A stretch of 64,000 nt of DNA. Source: Chara braunii. Lineage: Eukaryota; Streptophyta; Charophyceae; Charales; Characeae. Position numbers and translations under genes: made by a program. The notes beneath the pieces are model-generated. The model did not search any database. It saw only the letters and a program-made list of their open reading frames with translations, and was not told the origin of the DNA. The stretch is taken from assembly GCA_003427395.1 (NCBI GenBank), contig BFEA01000053.1, forward strand, positions 2,022,527 to 2,086,526, written 5' to 3'. Of this stretch, positions 11,036 through 23,719 are shown in pieces (position 1 is the stretch's first letter; every line of letters begins with the position of its first letter).

Positions 11036-12512
11036 CTCAGAAGTCATACCTATCCTTCCTCAGGGCTTCCCGAACGCAATGTCGGGATGCTCGGAAAACG
11101 AGAGTGGCCTCTTTGTCCTCTTCCACTGACTTTGGCCTCCCTTGTTGGCCATTACGGCAACGACTTCACCCTTCCCAGACTCACTGCCGCCATTACCTCC
11201 TCCCTCAAACTCGTCGAGGGGTAACTTCTCTACGACGTCATCATCAAAAACAACAAGTATGTTGTCCTGGCGCTTTTGCTGCCACAAGGACCCGCTTACC
11301 ATACCCTTCAACCGTCCTGACTTGACCATCGAAGCATAGGAACCCTTTACCTGTGCGGTCATCTGCTCTCGTTGGAGAGCGAGATCGCGAAATTGGCGAT
11401 AAGTGCACTTACCAGGCTTGGCCTTTGCTACGAGTTGTCCACGAATGGGTTCAGGTAGAGTGCGTGAATAGATGTATAGAACCTAGTTGCCCTGTAAACT
11501 CAACTGAGGTACCTACAAGAGACGGTTCACTTCGTGCGACAAAGCATCAACGGAAGTCTTATGTTTCTGGCCGATCGTGGCGAGTTCATCAAAGGCCTTT
11601 TTATCCAAAAAACTCTCCTTTATCTTTTGGAGAAATTGCTTGAGGTTTAGGGTTTTATCCCACTCACCGATATCTTTGAAGCCATCGACATTAGCATCGA
11701 ACAGTACCCACTCTTTGACTACTACTTCCAAACATGATGTGGAGAAGGTCACCTGATTCTCGGGCTCAACAGGTGCAGTCCCGCAATAAGTATAGATTTT
11801 GGCAATCCACAACAGTAATTTTTCGTTTTTCTTGTTATTGTACGTGAACGACAACTTCAATTTCACTTTTTTCGTCCCCTTCGGTTTTTCTACCTCCTTG
11901 GCTGGTTCTTCCTTCTTGGCGAGTTCTTTTTTCTTCTCTTACGGTTTTTCATATTTCATTTTGGACCCTTCGGGTTTCTCCGGCGTAACTCGCTTCATTG
12001 GGGTTCCTTCTTGATGACCCCCCTTCTTGTCTCCTCCTCAATTCCTACCTATCTTTCCCTTTCAAGAGTCTGGTCACTGTCTCCAATGAGACAGTGTTGT
12101 TATCAATCTTTTTCTTGAGATGAACAAGGTAAACCATGATAGACTATAGAAAAGATGCAAGCTCGGAACCTGCTTTTTCGTAGTGAAACCTCTACCTTAA
12201 TTCATCTATTATTTTATTTTTTTCTTCTTGTGCTTCTTGCTGTTTTCGGAATTCCTCAATTTTTCTTCTTTCTTCTCTCAACATATTTTCGAGTTGCCTA
12301 ACGTTTTCCTTAATTATCTTTACAGACGATTGTGGTTCCTTTCTTTCCTCTTTTTCTTCTTTCTTCTCTTCTTTTTTTTCCTTTCTTTTCCGGTCCATCT
12401 TTTCCAGATTCTCGGTGACATACCGGTCAAGGGTCATTCGCCCTTGCTTTATGAGGTCCTCTACTCTCTTACCGGTCTCCATTATCTGAATGGTTGTCTT
12501 TATGCATGCCAT
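11036..12512 (-). pseudogene. gag: Element A gag (broken)
   Basis: The minus strand encodes a gag-like protein in pieces. 12192-12512 is an N-terminal segment rich in lysine and glutamate, with runs typical of a long coiled coil. 11513-11866 encodes the gag core with the recognisable stretch EKLLLWIAKI and a following CGTAPVEPENQVTFS. 11060-11362 carries the C-terminal glycine-rich segment. The segment at 11060 ends at a TGA exactly where an arginine codon is expected (CGA to TGA), and the same frame resumes to reach the zinc knuckle at 10964-11005. Gag normally packages element RNA in virus-like particles; this copy has frame changes and stops and cannot. Confidence 0.8.
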
Positions 12513-12978
12513 GTGTCACCCATGGAATGCCAACACCGCAACTCTATGGAGTCTGCCACGTCAACGTCAAGGACCTAAAAGGTCTACGAGGGGGGATGCC
12601 ACATCAGCGCTTCATCAGCCGACAATCGCAACACAAGTACGTGCCACGTCAGACTGCCTTGCCAGAATGCCACATCACCATTCAACGCCATGCCACTTAG
12701 GCAGTGCGCCACGTCAACGGTCTCATTCACACACTTTTTCTCTCTTGACCAACGCCACGTCAGCCTATTGCCAACGCAACTCTCGTCGGTATCTCGAAAT
12801 CTTCAATGTAGCCACGACATCACCTTCAAGGGAGGCTGCACGCACGTGCGGTACTCAATGTTTAGACCGACGGTATTAACTGCGTGTGTTAGTAAACATG
12901 TTTTGATCCTGCACGTGTGGCACCTCCCGCTTTCCTGGGTGCCACATCAGCACTTGATAGCAAATTACGATGAAGAAG
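12513..12978 (-). other. Element A 5' leader with CCACRTCAGC-type motifs
   Basis: Untranslated leader between PBS and gag. It contains at least seven copies of a GCCAC(G/A)TCA motif (for example near 12555, 12598, 12641, 12669, 12708, 12750 and 12942), scattered rather than in strict tandem. An open frame on the plus strand here has no family resemblance and is ignored. Confidence 0.6.
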
Positions 12979-12994
12979 GTATGCTCTGATACCA
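12979..12994 (-). promoter_or_regulatory. Primer binding site of element A (initiator tRNA-Met type)
   Basis: On the minus strand the sequence three bases inside the 5' LTR is TGGTATCAGAGCATAC. Its first 12 bases match the complement of the 3' end of plant initiator tRNA-Met, the standard primer for plant gypsy and copia elements. It fixes the element's direction. Confidence 0.92.
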
Positions 12995-12997
12995 AAA

Positions 12998-14256
12998 TGT
13001 AATGAACCCAGATTGGAAGATACTCATCAGATGTCGAAGTACAAGTATTCTCAGATCTGTACAATGTCTCCAGTTAACGTGAAAGTGATATATGATAAAA
13101 TATCTTGTTACCAATAGATGAAGAGAGTGGAGGGGAATAGACAAAGGAGAGGGTGGAAGAGAAGCAACACAACCAATTCCCACTCCTTCTCCGGGCTTCC
13201 TCTCCTTCCACGTCATCAGTCAATAATCGGTAGCAAGTCTGATAAGTCCTGATCACTTATAGGTGCCACGTGACACTATTCTCCCATGGAGACTAGGAAG
13301 ACCAGCAACGTGCAATACTGATGTCAGCCTCAGGTAAGTACCCCGTCCTTCAATCATCCACAGATCCCGATCTCCCTCCTTATCGCAACCAGTCACCTCA
13401 TGTAGACAGCATGGTCAGTGCCACGTCAACAAAAGAGACAGGTGGCATGCGCCATATCAACAATGAAGGTCGGTGGCAGCACCACGTCAATAATGTAAAC
13501 AAATGGAATGTGCCACATCAGCAGTATAGACAAGTAGCATGCGCCACATCAGCAGTGTAGGCAGGTGGCATGCGCCACATTAGCAAGGTAGACAGGTGGC
13601 AGCGCCTCATCAACAATGCCTGGTACACAAAACAGAAAGCACGAGCATGCTGCTACAGTCTCGAGTCGTCGTCCATAGTGACTGCGCGCAGCCAACGTCA
13701 AACCGCCACATCAGCAAGGTAGACAGGTGGCATCGCCTCATCAGCAATGCCTGGTGCACAGAACAGAAAGCACGAGCATGCTGCCACAGTCTCGAGTCGC
13801 CGTCTGCGAGCAGCCAACGTCAAGTCAGTGACAATGCCAGCGTCCAATCAGAGTCGAGCCAAAGTCAAAGCAGCATAGCAAGACTGAATGTCGACCTCGT
13901 GGAGACCAAGCCTTAAGTAGTGTTTGACGAGGTTATCGGGCCGCAGGTCTCCTTCTCACAGTCGTACAGATTGACGCACAGCCGAGGGTTTGGATTGTGT
14001 ACAGTTGCAAACTTTTCTTGGTCCTGATGTTGTCTGGGTACCTGTATACAAACAAATGTGTGCGTCTGACCGGCGGCATGGGTTGGGTTTATTTCGACTT
14101 TGACTGTTGGGTGTTCGACAATTGACTTTAGTCAATTGTCACTCGTTCAGACCTTGGATCTTTATGTGGGGTTTTTTTCCCTCTTTGGCCTTGGTCTGAG
14201 TGCCGCCTGGCAAGGCCCTTAGATATTCAATGAGGCATACTGCATGGGTTATTGCA
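12998..14256 (-). repeat. Element A 5' LTR (right copy)
   Basis: 1259 bp and homologous to the left LTR. The extra 134 bp is explained by a 131-bp tandem duplication inside it (units starting at 13574 and 13705, running to about 13835). The antisense CAGGTAAGTAC is conserved at 13331-13341. The 33-bp CCACRTCAGCA-type units are at about 13418-13620. Confidence 0.93.
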
Positions 14257-14261
14257 CATAT
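14257..14261. other. Right target-site duplication of element A (CATAT)
   Basis: Matches 5413-5417 exactly. Reading left flank into right flank without the element gives a continuous CCGGACATATCTGGACATG stretch, so the target was a GGACAT-motif cluster. Confidence 0.92.
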
Positions 14262-14264
14262 AGA

Positions 14265-14405
14265 CATATCTGGACATGAATTCGGACATGTCATTCCGGG
14301 ACATGTCCGGATCAACCGAAAAATGCCGAAAAACCGGTCTTTCGGATTAAACCGAGAATTCCGGTGTCCGGTGTCTGGGCTTGTCCGGTTTGGTTGTCCA
14401 CCGCT
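14265..14405. repeat. GGACATGTCC palindrome cluster
   Basis: Within 140 bases the string GGACAT/ATGTCC or its close variant GTGTCCGG occurs about eight times, including the perfect 10-bp palindrome GGACATGTCC at 14299-14308 framed by CCGG. The cluster continues across the element A insertion point into the CCGGACATAT left of the element. It looks like the subterminal zone of a DNA transposon into which element A jumped. Confidence 0.55.
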
Positions 14406-15147
14406 GTCATGGAATTATCATTGGTCTTTGTGGGTGTACATCTTCTTCTTCTTCTTCTTCTTTCTTTCTCTCTCTCCTCTCAAATTCATTCATTTATTTT
14501 GCAATTCGACGGAATAGTGCTTTCGCGTGAATTTGTACTTCGAAATTGACCAGGATCATAACATATTAGAGAATTCGAGCACGTCCAACGAGAGGATGAG
14601 GAGAAGGGAAAGGAGAAAAATCAGGATCTTATCCAGATGTGCACCGTGACTGGAAAAAAAGTTTCATTGGGCTTCGAACCAAGATATATACCCCGCTTTT
14701 GTTTTTACGTTGCCCCACACATTGCAAAATCAACGCATACAAAAACAAATCATTGCAAAGTCTGTATGTCAAACCCGTCGCCCCAAATACTTTCCTTTTT
14801 GGGCAAATTTATTTTTATGCTCTCTTACACAAATTATCATGCGGCCGACATTCCCTCTTCACACCCTTTTGCATCTATGGCCTCTCATGATCCACGGAAC
14901 GAGCATTGCCACCACCCGTTGTCAATAAAATAAAGCAGTTCAGATCAAACCTCAGCTGCCATCACACGAAGCAGAAAGGCCACGATGGTCAGGGGCTTAG
15001 CCCCACGACTAATCAAAATTATATATTGTAAGTTATATAACCTTTGCCTTATGAGGGAAAAGCATAAACCTCCTATATGTTTCCCAACCATTTTCTCAGA
15101 CACGGTTGTGCTCGTGCCGCAAGTTTCGGGAGTCGGCCATGGCTGGT
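14406..15147. other. Unassigned intergenic DNA
   Basis: Contains a CTT/CT-rich tract (about 14440-14475) and otherwise ordinary sequence. No gene or repeat recognised. Confidence 0.5.
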
Positions 15148-15231
15148 GGCACCGGAAGAAGGTTTGCGTATTCATTTTCAGCACGCAGGGGCATCGGAAG
15201 AAGGTTTGCGTATTCATTTTCAGCACGTAGG
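15148..15231. repeat. 42-bp tandem duplication
   Basis: Two adjacent units (15148-15189 and 15190-15231) share GGAAGAAGGTTTGCGTATTC and differ by only a few bases. Confidence 0.88.
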
Positions 15232-15810
15232 GCATTTCCACGCTCCACAATAGAAGGTCTACAATACTATAGACACCACTAATCGTCATAATGAATGGCC
15301 TAGCTTCCAGGCCGATCACTTTCGTGGACGGCGCCGATCTCTCGTCGATGAGAAAAAGTTTTCATCGGCGAGAGATATGCGCTGTCTGCGAGAGTGGTCG
15401 ACCTGGAATCTGGGCCGTTCATGCAAGGAGTACCTTTTCGCCCAGTTTCGTGCAGCCGGTAATGGCCCACCGTCAAATGCCCGCCCAGTGTCGCACCTTA
15501 GGGCCTCTCTGCAGTACTCTCCAAATGTGCAAAAGAGATTGAGTCCTCTGCTAAAACATGGAAATTATATCTTTTAGTCGTTCGTTTTTCGCAGCCGGTG
15601 TTGGCCCACCGTCCAACGCCCGCTCAGTACATGCCCAGTATCGAGATTGAATCCTTAATTGGAACATGGAAAGATACATGTGGAAAATAGTGAGCGAGGC
15701 TCTTGCTGTCTACCGTCCGCGAGCTTTTCTGATGTTTCTTCGTTTAATTTTTTTCGGGGTTTTCTGTAGGCAGGCGTCACATCAGTTGGGCTACCTGCCT
15801 GCGACCTATC
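15232..15810. other. Unassigned DNA with a degenerate duplication
   Basis: The string GCAGCCGGTAATGGCCCACC (near 15452) recurs in mutated form near 15591 (GCAGCCGGTGTTGGCCCACC), each followed by similar CCCGC(C/T)CAGT text. This suggests an old duplication of about 140 bp. No gene recognised. Confidence 0.45.
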
Positions 15811-17140
15811 TGTTACACGATAAGCCTGCACACGGGTCCTGTTCTGGGGGCCCGACAGTTGTTGGGGCTCCGAGGCCGCACGCCATTCAAACATGCGCTC
15901 TGGAAGCCCACGACAAACCTTTGGGCCGCAGGGTTCGATTTGAGGTAGCATTTATTAACTTGTTTATTTATTTGTTGTTCTATTTTTGTTTGTTTCAGGT
16001 GTCGTTTCAGACTTGCAGTGCGTCCGAACAGACTTACGGTCTGTTCGGACCAAGGGCACGTTTTGGGCCTTGTCCATTCATTGTCAGGCCCTTTCGGGTC
16101 AGGTTCAGTTTCGTCGATGGGGGATACTCCCTGTTGCATCAGCAGGGAGGGCTTGGACGTAAGGTAAAGACAAGCAGCCCGTTTCAGGCCAGGACCAGGG
16201 GCACACCAGCCAGGCCCAACATTATAGATGGCTGGGTCAGACCAGTGCACATGACACAGGTCAAGTAGCTCATTTTTGGGTGACACGCTGTTGGAGCAGC
16301 GAGATACAACGCCGGGTTAGAGGTAGAGGCGTATGTAGGGAGAGAGGTAGTGGCCATACCTGCAGTGGCGGAGTACTTACCAGGGTGCCATAGCCCGACT
16401 TCTCAACAGCGACCTGCAGCACTGCGAGACACGCTAAGATATTAATACATGGCGGCATTTAACCTGCAGGTGAGACATCAAGGAGGAAAACATCGTTTTC
16501 TTCTTCCTGCTCTCGCCCTCCATCTCTTCTTCCTCCTTTCAGGGGAAGAGAGAGAGAGAGAGGTTATAGGCAGAGGTTGTATCGGGCTATGAGATCCAGG
16601 ATCTGATTCAACATTTTTGTGGCAGACATTGATTGGACATTCGCTAGGGAAACTATTTTTGGACTTCGCTATCGCGGTATTTGTCTTCTCCCTCATCTCC
16701 ATCTTCGTATCGCCTCTCTACCCTCACCTCATTCGTGGTATCTCCCCATGTGTATATCCAAGGAGGGACCTTTCCTTCTATGTATGTGGTCCCTTCTCTC
16801 TCACATGTGTGGTGTGTGGTGGGTCGAGTCGTGTCAATATCCTACAGGTCGTGTCATATCTTTGAGTATTCCACTGCGCTACATTGTGCTATTTTGTATG
16901 TATCTGGATGTGCATTGCTTGTTGATGCTTCACTGATGTTGCATTGTCCATCGAAGTCCTTTTCATCGCTTTGCAGATCCTTTGGCTTATATACATCACT
17001 TGATTGGGCATGTATCAGTTGGTATCGGAGTTGCGCTCGTGAAATGGAACGATCAGACCTGACCAATCGATCAATTGATTGATCGACAGATTGGTTGAAT
17101 GATGGATTTGCAATAACCCGCTCGTATATGCCTATGTCAC
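15811..17140 (+). mobile_element. Element E: gypsy 5' LTR with leader, internal region lost
   Basis: 15811-17017 begins TGTTACACGATAAGCCTGCACA and ends GGGCATGTATCA, which correspond to the start (TGTTACATGCTGCGCCTGCACA) and end (GGGCATGTAACA) of element C's LTR. The last 200 bases share several further blocks with element C (TTTTGTATGTAT, CATTGCTTGTTGA, AGTCCTTTTCATC, TTGGTATCGGA). A PBS-like sequence follows directly, and leader homology persists to about 17140 (GATTGAT-rich text also in element C's leader), after which it stops. This is a truncated element rather than a solo LTR, because a solo LTR would be followed by a target duplication and not by a PBS. Confidence 0.8.
17020..17030 (+). 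promoter_or_regulatory. PBS-like sequence of element E
   Basis: TGGTATCGGAG follows the LTR end after two bases. It matches the initiator tRNA-Met complement except for A to G at position eight, the same change seen in element C's PBS. Confidence 0.7.
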
Positions 17141-18244
17141 CGGCCAAGGGGGTCACCTGCAGACCTCAAAACGGTGTAGGGCCCCACCCTGTTAGACTTT
17201 CGAGCTTGAGTCGACTCTTCTGAGGGTCCCAGTTGGCTCGGCTCCGCCCACACTTATGCTCAGGGCGCGGAGTCGTTCGTCACAGGGTCACCCGCACCTC
17301 GTGCTTTGAGATGAATGAGAATGGGCCAGTGATCGAGAGAGTTTTTACATTGAGGATGTAACTCAACTTTTTCGCTAGGAGGATAGTTTTACTGATCACT
17401 TGCAAGGGTCCTTTCCTCGATACTTTGTTATGTTCGCAGACAATTGTTTTTTCCAATATGCAAGCAGTCCAGGGATCCCTTGAAAACTTTTCTCTTATGG
17501 GTAGGCCAAGCGTCTTCCTTGGGCCATGCATTCATTCATTAACACAATGGTATTATGGTTTCATCGAGGTAGGGGACACTCTTTATCTTCTTAGTTGGTC
17601 TACGCACTAACCTTCTCTATCTCACACATCATGCATCATGTTTTGTCACTCCCCTATGCACCCGTTAGTCTTTTCGGGGTTCCCACCTACATGCTCATAT
17701 GACTCGGAGGTCGTCTCGACTGTTCGACACTCTTGCAAACCTCGACTATACAGACCATATTTTCATTCACAATCAGAGTCATATGCACAAACAGACTTAT
17801 TCATGTGCGAGGGCTGCGTTCACAACCCGCTTAGCTTCTGTCCCCCTTTCTTTTTGTCGCCGGCCTGTCCGGACACAACCCAGCTCAAGGTATCTTTAAA
17901 GGCTACTCACCTCCACACTCAATACAATGTAGACATATACAACCCTCGTTTAGGGTGAGCACATAGTCCCTCTCACATGCCTAATGTCCCTTTGTCCTTC
18001 CATGCCTAAGCCATCCTCTTTTCTTAGTCATGCGGTGGGGGTTCTAATTGAGTCAACTGACCTTGCTTCCACTCAGCAACTCTTTCTAGTTCTCTTTGAA
18101 CTTGTCAACCTTCAAACACTCAAGCACTTTGCGCTTACCGTCTTTCCAACCCTCAAGCACTTTCTTCCTTTTCTTCTTGGTGGCACAAGGTAATGACAAC
18201 TCTCCCCTTGCCCTTTCTTTCCCCCAAGTAAGATCAGAATTCTT
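17141..18244. other. Unassigned intergenic DNA
   Basis: No protein or RNA gene that I recognise. A minus-strand open frame at 17280-17531 (containing GPLQVISKTILLAKK) is neither low-complexity nor similar to the gypsy proteins nearby; I cannot assign it. Confidence 0.4.
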
Positions 18245-20410
18245 TTACCATTCATGCTCTGACAATATACAATGATGTAGGGAGACAAAAAGCAACGGTT
18301 TACACCCACGTGAAGAATTGGCCAAAAGAGGGAGGAAGAGAATGGAACTCACTCTCATGCTTAAAAATACAAAGAACAAAAGAACAAAATATATATCTAT
18401 ATATATATATGAAATATAAAGTGGCAATTTCCAGTGGAGTGGTGAAATGGACAAAACATGAGTAGATAAAGACTACAACACTAGAATATGTAAAAACAAA
18501 AGTAGCGATTTATACCCAAGCGAAGAATTGAGTTACTATCTTTCAATAAAAAATAAATAAAAATTAATATTGGCAAGGAAATTAAAAAAACAGAATGATT
18601 TTTATTTTAAAAGTAGATGATTCAATTATATTTTCTTTTATAAATATTAATTAATTTTTTAATAAAATACAGGTTTTTCAACAAGCAAATAAATCAATTG
18701 TATTATAACAAAAAGAGAGATAAAAGATGGAGGAAGAGTGAGTGAAACTTGCTCTCATGCTTGAATACGCAAAGTACGATGCGGCGATTTACAGTGGAGT
18801 GAGACCATGGACAAAGCAAGACTAGATGAACTCTAGAATAAACAAAGACAAAAGAAGTCAAGTGAAAATTGGTCAAAAGAGGAAGGGAGAGTGGGTGAAA
18901 TTAACTCTCATGCTTCAATAAACAAAGTACAAAGTAGCGATTTACAATGGAATGAGAAAATGAACAAAGCATGAGTAGATGATAGCTACAACACTAAAAT
19001 AAGCACGGATAAAAATAGCAATTTACATTTAAGTGAAAAATTTACCAAAAGATGGAGGGAGAGTGAGTGAAATTCACTCCCATGCTTGAATACACATAGT
19101 ACAAAGTAGCGATTTACAATGGAGTGAGGAAATGGACAATGCATGAGCAAATGATGACTACAACATTATAATAAGCAAAGACAAAAGCAGCGATTGACAC
19201 CCAAGTGATGAATTGGCTAAAAGATGGAGGGAGAGGGTGACGTTCACTCCTAAGCTTGAAAACACAAGCTATAACGTGACGATTTACAATGGAGTGGGAA
19301 AATGGGCAAAGCATGAGTATATGATAAGAATAAAGAAAAAAAGGCGGCTTACATCCAAGTGAATAATTAGCCAAAAGAGGGAGTGAAATTTTCCCATGCT
19401 TAAAATACACAGTACAAAGTGACTGTTTACAATACTGAGAAAATGAATCAAGCATGAGTAGAACAAGTAAAGACAAAAGTAAAGTTTCATACCCAAATGA
19501 ATAATTGGTAAAAAAATGGAGGAAGTGAGTGAAACTTACTCCCATGCTTGATACACAAAGTACAAAATCGCGATTTACAATGTAGTGAGGTCATGGACAC
19601 ACCAAAAGTAGATGACGACCAAAACACTAGAATAAGCAAAAACAAAAGTAGTTATTTACACCGAAGTCAAGAATTGGTCAAAATAGGGAGGGAGAGTGAG
19701 TGAAGTTTTACTCTCATGCTTGAATGCACAAAGTACAAAGTGACGGATTTACAATAGAATGTGGAAACGAACAAAGCATTGGTAGATGATAACTACAACA
19801 CTAGAGTAAACAAGGACAGAAGCAGCGATGTACATCCAAGTGAAGAATTCGTGAAAAAATGGAGGGAAAGTGAGTGAAACTCACTTCCATATTTGAAAAC
19901 ACAAAGCAAAAAGCGGAGATTCATAATGGAGTGAGGAAGTGGATAAAGCATGAGAACATGATGACCACAACAATAGAATAAGCAAGAACAAAAGTAGTGA
20001 TTTACATGCAAGTGAGGAGTGGCCAAAAGAGTGAGGAAGAGTTAGTGAAATTCACTGTTATGCTTAAATTCATAAAATATAAAGTGATGATTCACAATCG
20101 AGTAGGGAAATTGACAAAGCATAAGTAGATGGTGAGTACAACAGTAGAATAAGAAAAGACAAAGTAACTATTTACACCCAAGTGAAAAATTGGTCAAAAG
20201 ATGGAGGAAGAGTGAGAAAAAATCACTCATAAGCTTGAAAAACATAAAGTATAAAGTGACGATTTACAATGGAGTGAGACAATGAACAAAGCATGGGCAG
20301 ATCATAACTACGATACTAAAATAAGCAAATGGAAAAGTAGCGATTTTTTACCCCCAAGTGAATAATTGGACAAAAGATAAAGAAAGATAGTGAAATTCAC
20401 TTCTACGCTT
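18245..20410. repeat. Degenerate tandem satellite, unit about 165-175 bp, 12-13 copies
   Basis: The blocks CAAAAGA(T/G)GGAGG, GTGAAATTCACTC, CATGCTTGAA, GCGATTTACAATGGAGTGAG, CAAAGCATGAGTAGATGA and ACACCCAAGTGAA recur in that order. Starts of the CAAAAGANGGAGG block fall near 18310, 18725, 18870, 19045, 19212, 19370, 19508, 19675, 19850, 20025, 20190 and 20370. Most spacings are 160-180 bp, about one nucleosome repeat. Each unit has a near-palindrome (AGTGAAATTCACT). An A/T-rich stretch (about 18540-18710) interrupts the array. Copies diverge considerably, so the array is old. Open frames on the minus strand repeat with the satellite and are not genes. Confidence 0.9.
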
Positions 20411-22300
<1,890 letters not shown>

Positions 22301-23330
22301 CATTGACATAAAAAAAAATACCTCTTTGAATTTAGACTATTGAAACTTTATATATTGATTTATAATCACCAATAAACATATATCGAGTGGATGGAAATGC
22401 CACGCGCTAGTTGCGGGCACACAGGAATGCATAAGGTCATAAGTTGTGGGATGGATATACCTCACCGTAATTACATCCAAATTCCGTTGCAACGGTACGA
22501 TTAGGCGTGGCCAGAGCGCAAGATCATGCTGACCAATACTATCTTTAGAATAGGAACAAATTTTATTCTTTCCAGTATCCAAATGCGTGCAAAAAAAACG
22601 ATGACGGCGGTGGCCTTCTTCAATACTGCCACCCTTCTTCAATACTGCCACAAAACAAGAAGAAGACACTGAGTCCGGTCCCTTCCTCATGTTTCGCATA
22701 CATGCAGTTGTACCGCCCCGCTTCAGAGACACTCACGTGGTTGTTCGTGGAGAGAGCAGCTGAAGGAGACACTACAGCGGACGTGGGCGCCGGCCAAGCT
22801 TATGCAACTGTGTGGTACCCTTCTATTCGAGGATGGATTGACCAAATTGACGTGCCCATTAGTCTTTCCCCTTTTTTTGTGAATGTGTCGGTCAAGCTTA
22901 CTTGTAGTAGGTATATGCATATGCGATTTCGTCACTAGACGGGGATTATAACAAGAAGAAGAGTAGTTGAGTGACGGTGGCAACCAGGAATCATGCAGTA
23001 AACGCATTCAATCACCGAGCAAGGGAGTACGAAGGACTCGCTTTCCAGAATACGAGCTCCAACACATTGATGAGACTGGTAACGAACTAGACTGCCCAAT
23101 TTTGATGCGCCCCTTGCTCAGACTTTTCAATGAAGGCCGATGTTGTTCAATGGCTGAAGTCGGAAACGAAGACAGACGTGCATTTGCAAAACAAAACTAT
23201 GAGGGTTTTGAACTGACAAATATGAGTGGGGCTTAGGTAAGATCTGAACATTTGCTCCAAATGCCCAACAGAAAGACGGCAGAAGTATGTCGGGTATGTG
23301 TAGTGGGAGGAAGCGTTTAACTTAATCTTC
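22301..23330. other. Unassigned intergenic DNA
   Basis: No recognised gene. A 20-bp direct duplication (CTTCTTCAATACTGCCAC) lies near 22616-22652. A plus-strand open frame of 89 codons at 22967-23236 shows no motif that I can name. Confidence 0.45.
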
Positions 23331-23719
23331 TATGGTCCCATATTAGGGTTCAATCTCCATAGTAAGCCGAAGGAGAATATGCAGAAGCGCTACAAAATTA
23401 TTATGAGGCTATGAGATTATAAATTGATCCTATTGACGAAAGTTATATAATCTACAATATAGGATTGATACATACTAGTAATAGAGAACATGCGAAAGCA
23501 TTGGAATATTATTTTCAAAGTCTAAATAATTCGATACTATATTATTTTATACATTCCTTCATTTGAATTCCTATTTATGTTGATTGATTTGTAATTGAAT
23601 TATTTGAATTTCATGTAATATCATACTAATATGTTAATTATGAATTACATAGTTATTTTAAGTTAGGGGGCGTGAATTTTTCATGGTCCCAAATTAGGGT
23701 CCAATCTCCATGGTAGGCG
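23331..23719. repeat. 38-bp direct repeats bracketing a plastid-derived insert
   Basis: 23331-23368 and 23682-23719 match at about 32 of 38 positions (ATGGTCCCA, AATCTCCAT and GGTA(A/G)GC blocks). The ycf3 homology begins at the base where the left copy ends, and the right copy begins where the A/T-rich insert ends. The repeats therefore mark the insertion boundaries. Confidence 0.75.
23369..23537 (+). pseudogene. ycf3: Nuclear copy of plastid ycf3 exon fragment (NUPT)
   Basis: The plus-strand frame reads EGEYAEALQNYYEAMRL, a stop (TAA, 23420-23422), then [36 protein letters not shown]. This is the tetratricopeptide-repeat part of Ycf3, the plastid-encoded assembly factor for photosystem I, known in all green-plant plastomes. 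Codon use is strongly A/T, unlike the surrounding nuclear repeats and like a plastid gene. The stop falls where the family has glutamate (GAA to TAA). Homology fades after the FQSLNN block and the rest of the exon is missing; the following 140 A/T-rich bases may be other plastid DNA. Surrounded by nuclear repeats, it is best read as a plastid-to-nucleus transfer and cannot be functional. Confidence 0.87.

Larger units (their letters stand above)
5418..14256 (-). mobile_element. Element A: complete, inactivated Ty3/gypsy LTR retrotransposon
   Basis: An 8.84-kb element read on the minus strand. Two LTRs bound it (5418-6542 and 12998-14256), with CATAT repeated immediately outside both ends (5413-5417 and 14257-14261), the 5-bp target duplication expected of an LTR-element integrase. 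Next to the inner end of the right LTR is a plant initiator tRNA-Met PBS. From right to left the minus strand shows gag with a CCHC knuckle, protease, reverse transcriptase, RNase H, integrase and a chromodomain-like tail, which is gypsy order. It is dead: stops interrupt gag, RT and integrase, a piece of RT is inverted, and other repeats including a MITE sit between gag and protease. By eye the LTR outer ends differ by roughly 5 percent over 135 bp, so it is not a recent insertion. Confidence 0.95.

Noticed and set aside
12490-12960. Open frame on the plus strand
   Set aside because: It is antisense to element A's leader and arises from repeated GCCACGTCA-type words.
12979-12994. A tRNA gene (TGGTATCAGAGC)
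   Set aside because: Only the complement of the tRNA-Met 3' end is present, at the inner LTR border; this is a primer binding site.
15666-16286. Protein-coding frames on both strands
   Set aside because: The stretch lies mostly in the LTR of element E and the predicted proteins have no motif or codon character.
18245-20410. Minus-strand open frames rich in Phe, Leu and Cys
   Set aside because: They recur with the 170-bp satellite unit and change frame with each indel; no family resemblance.
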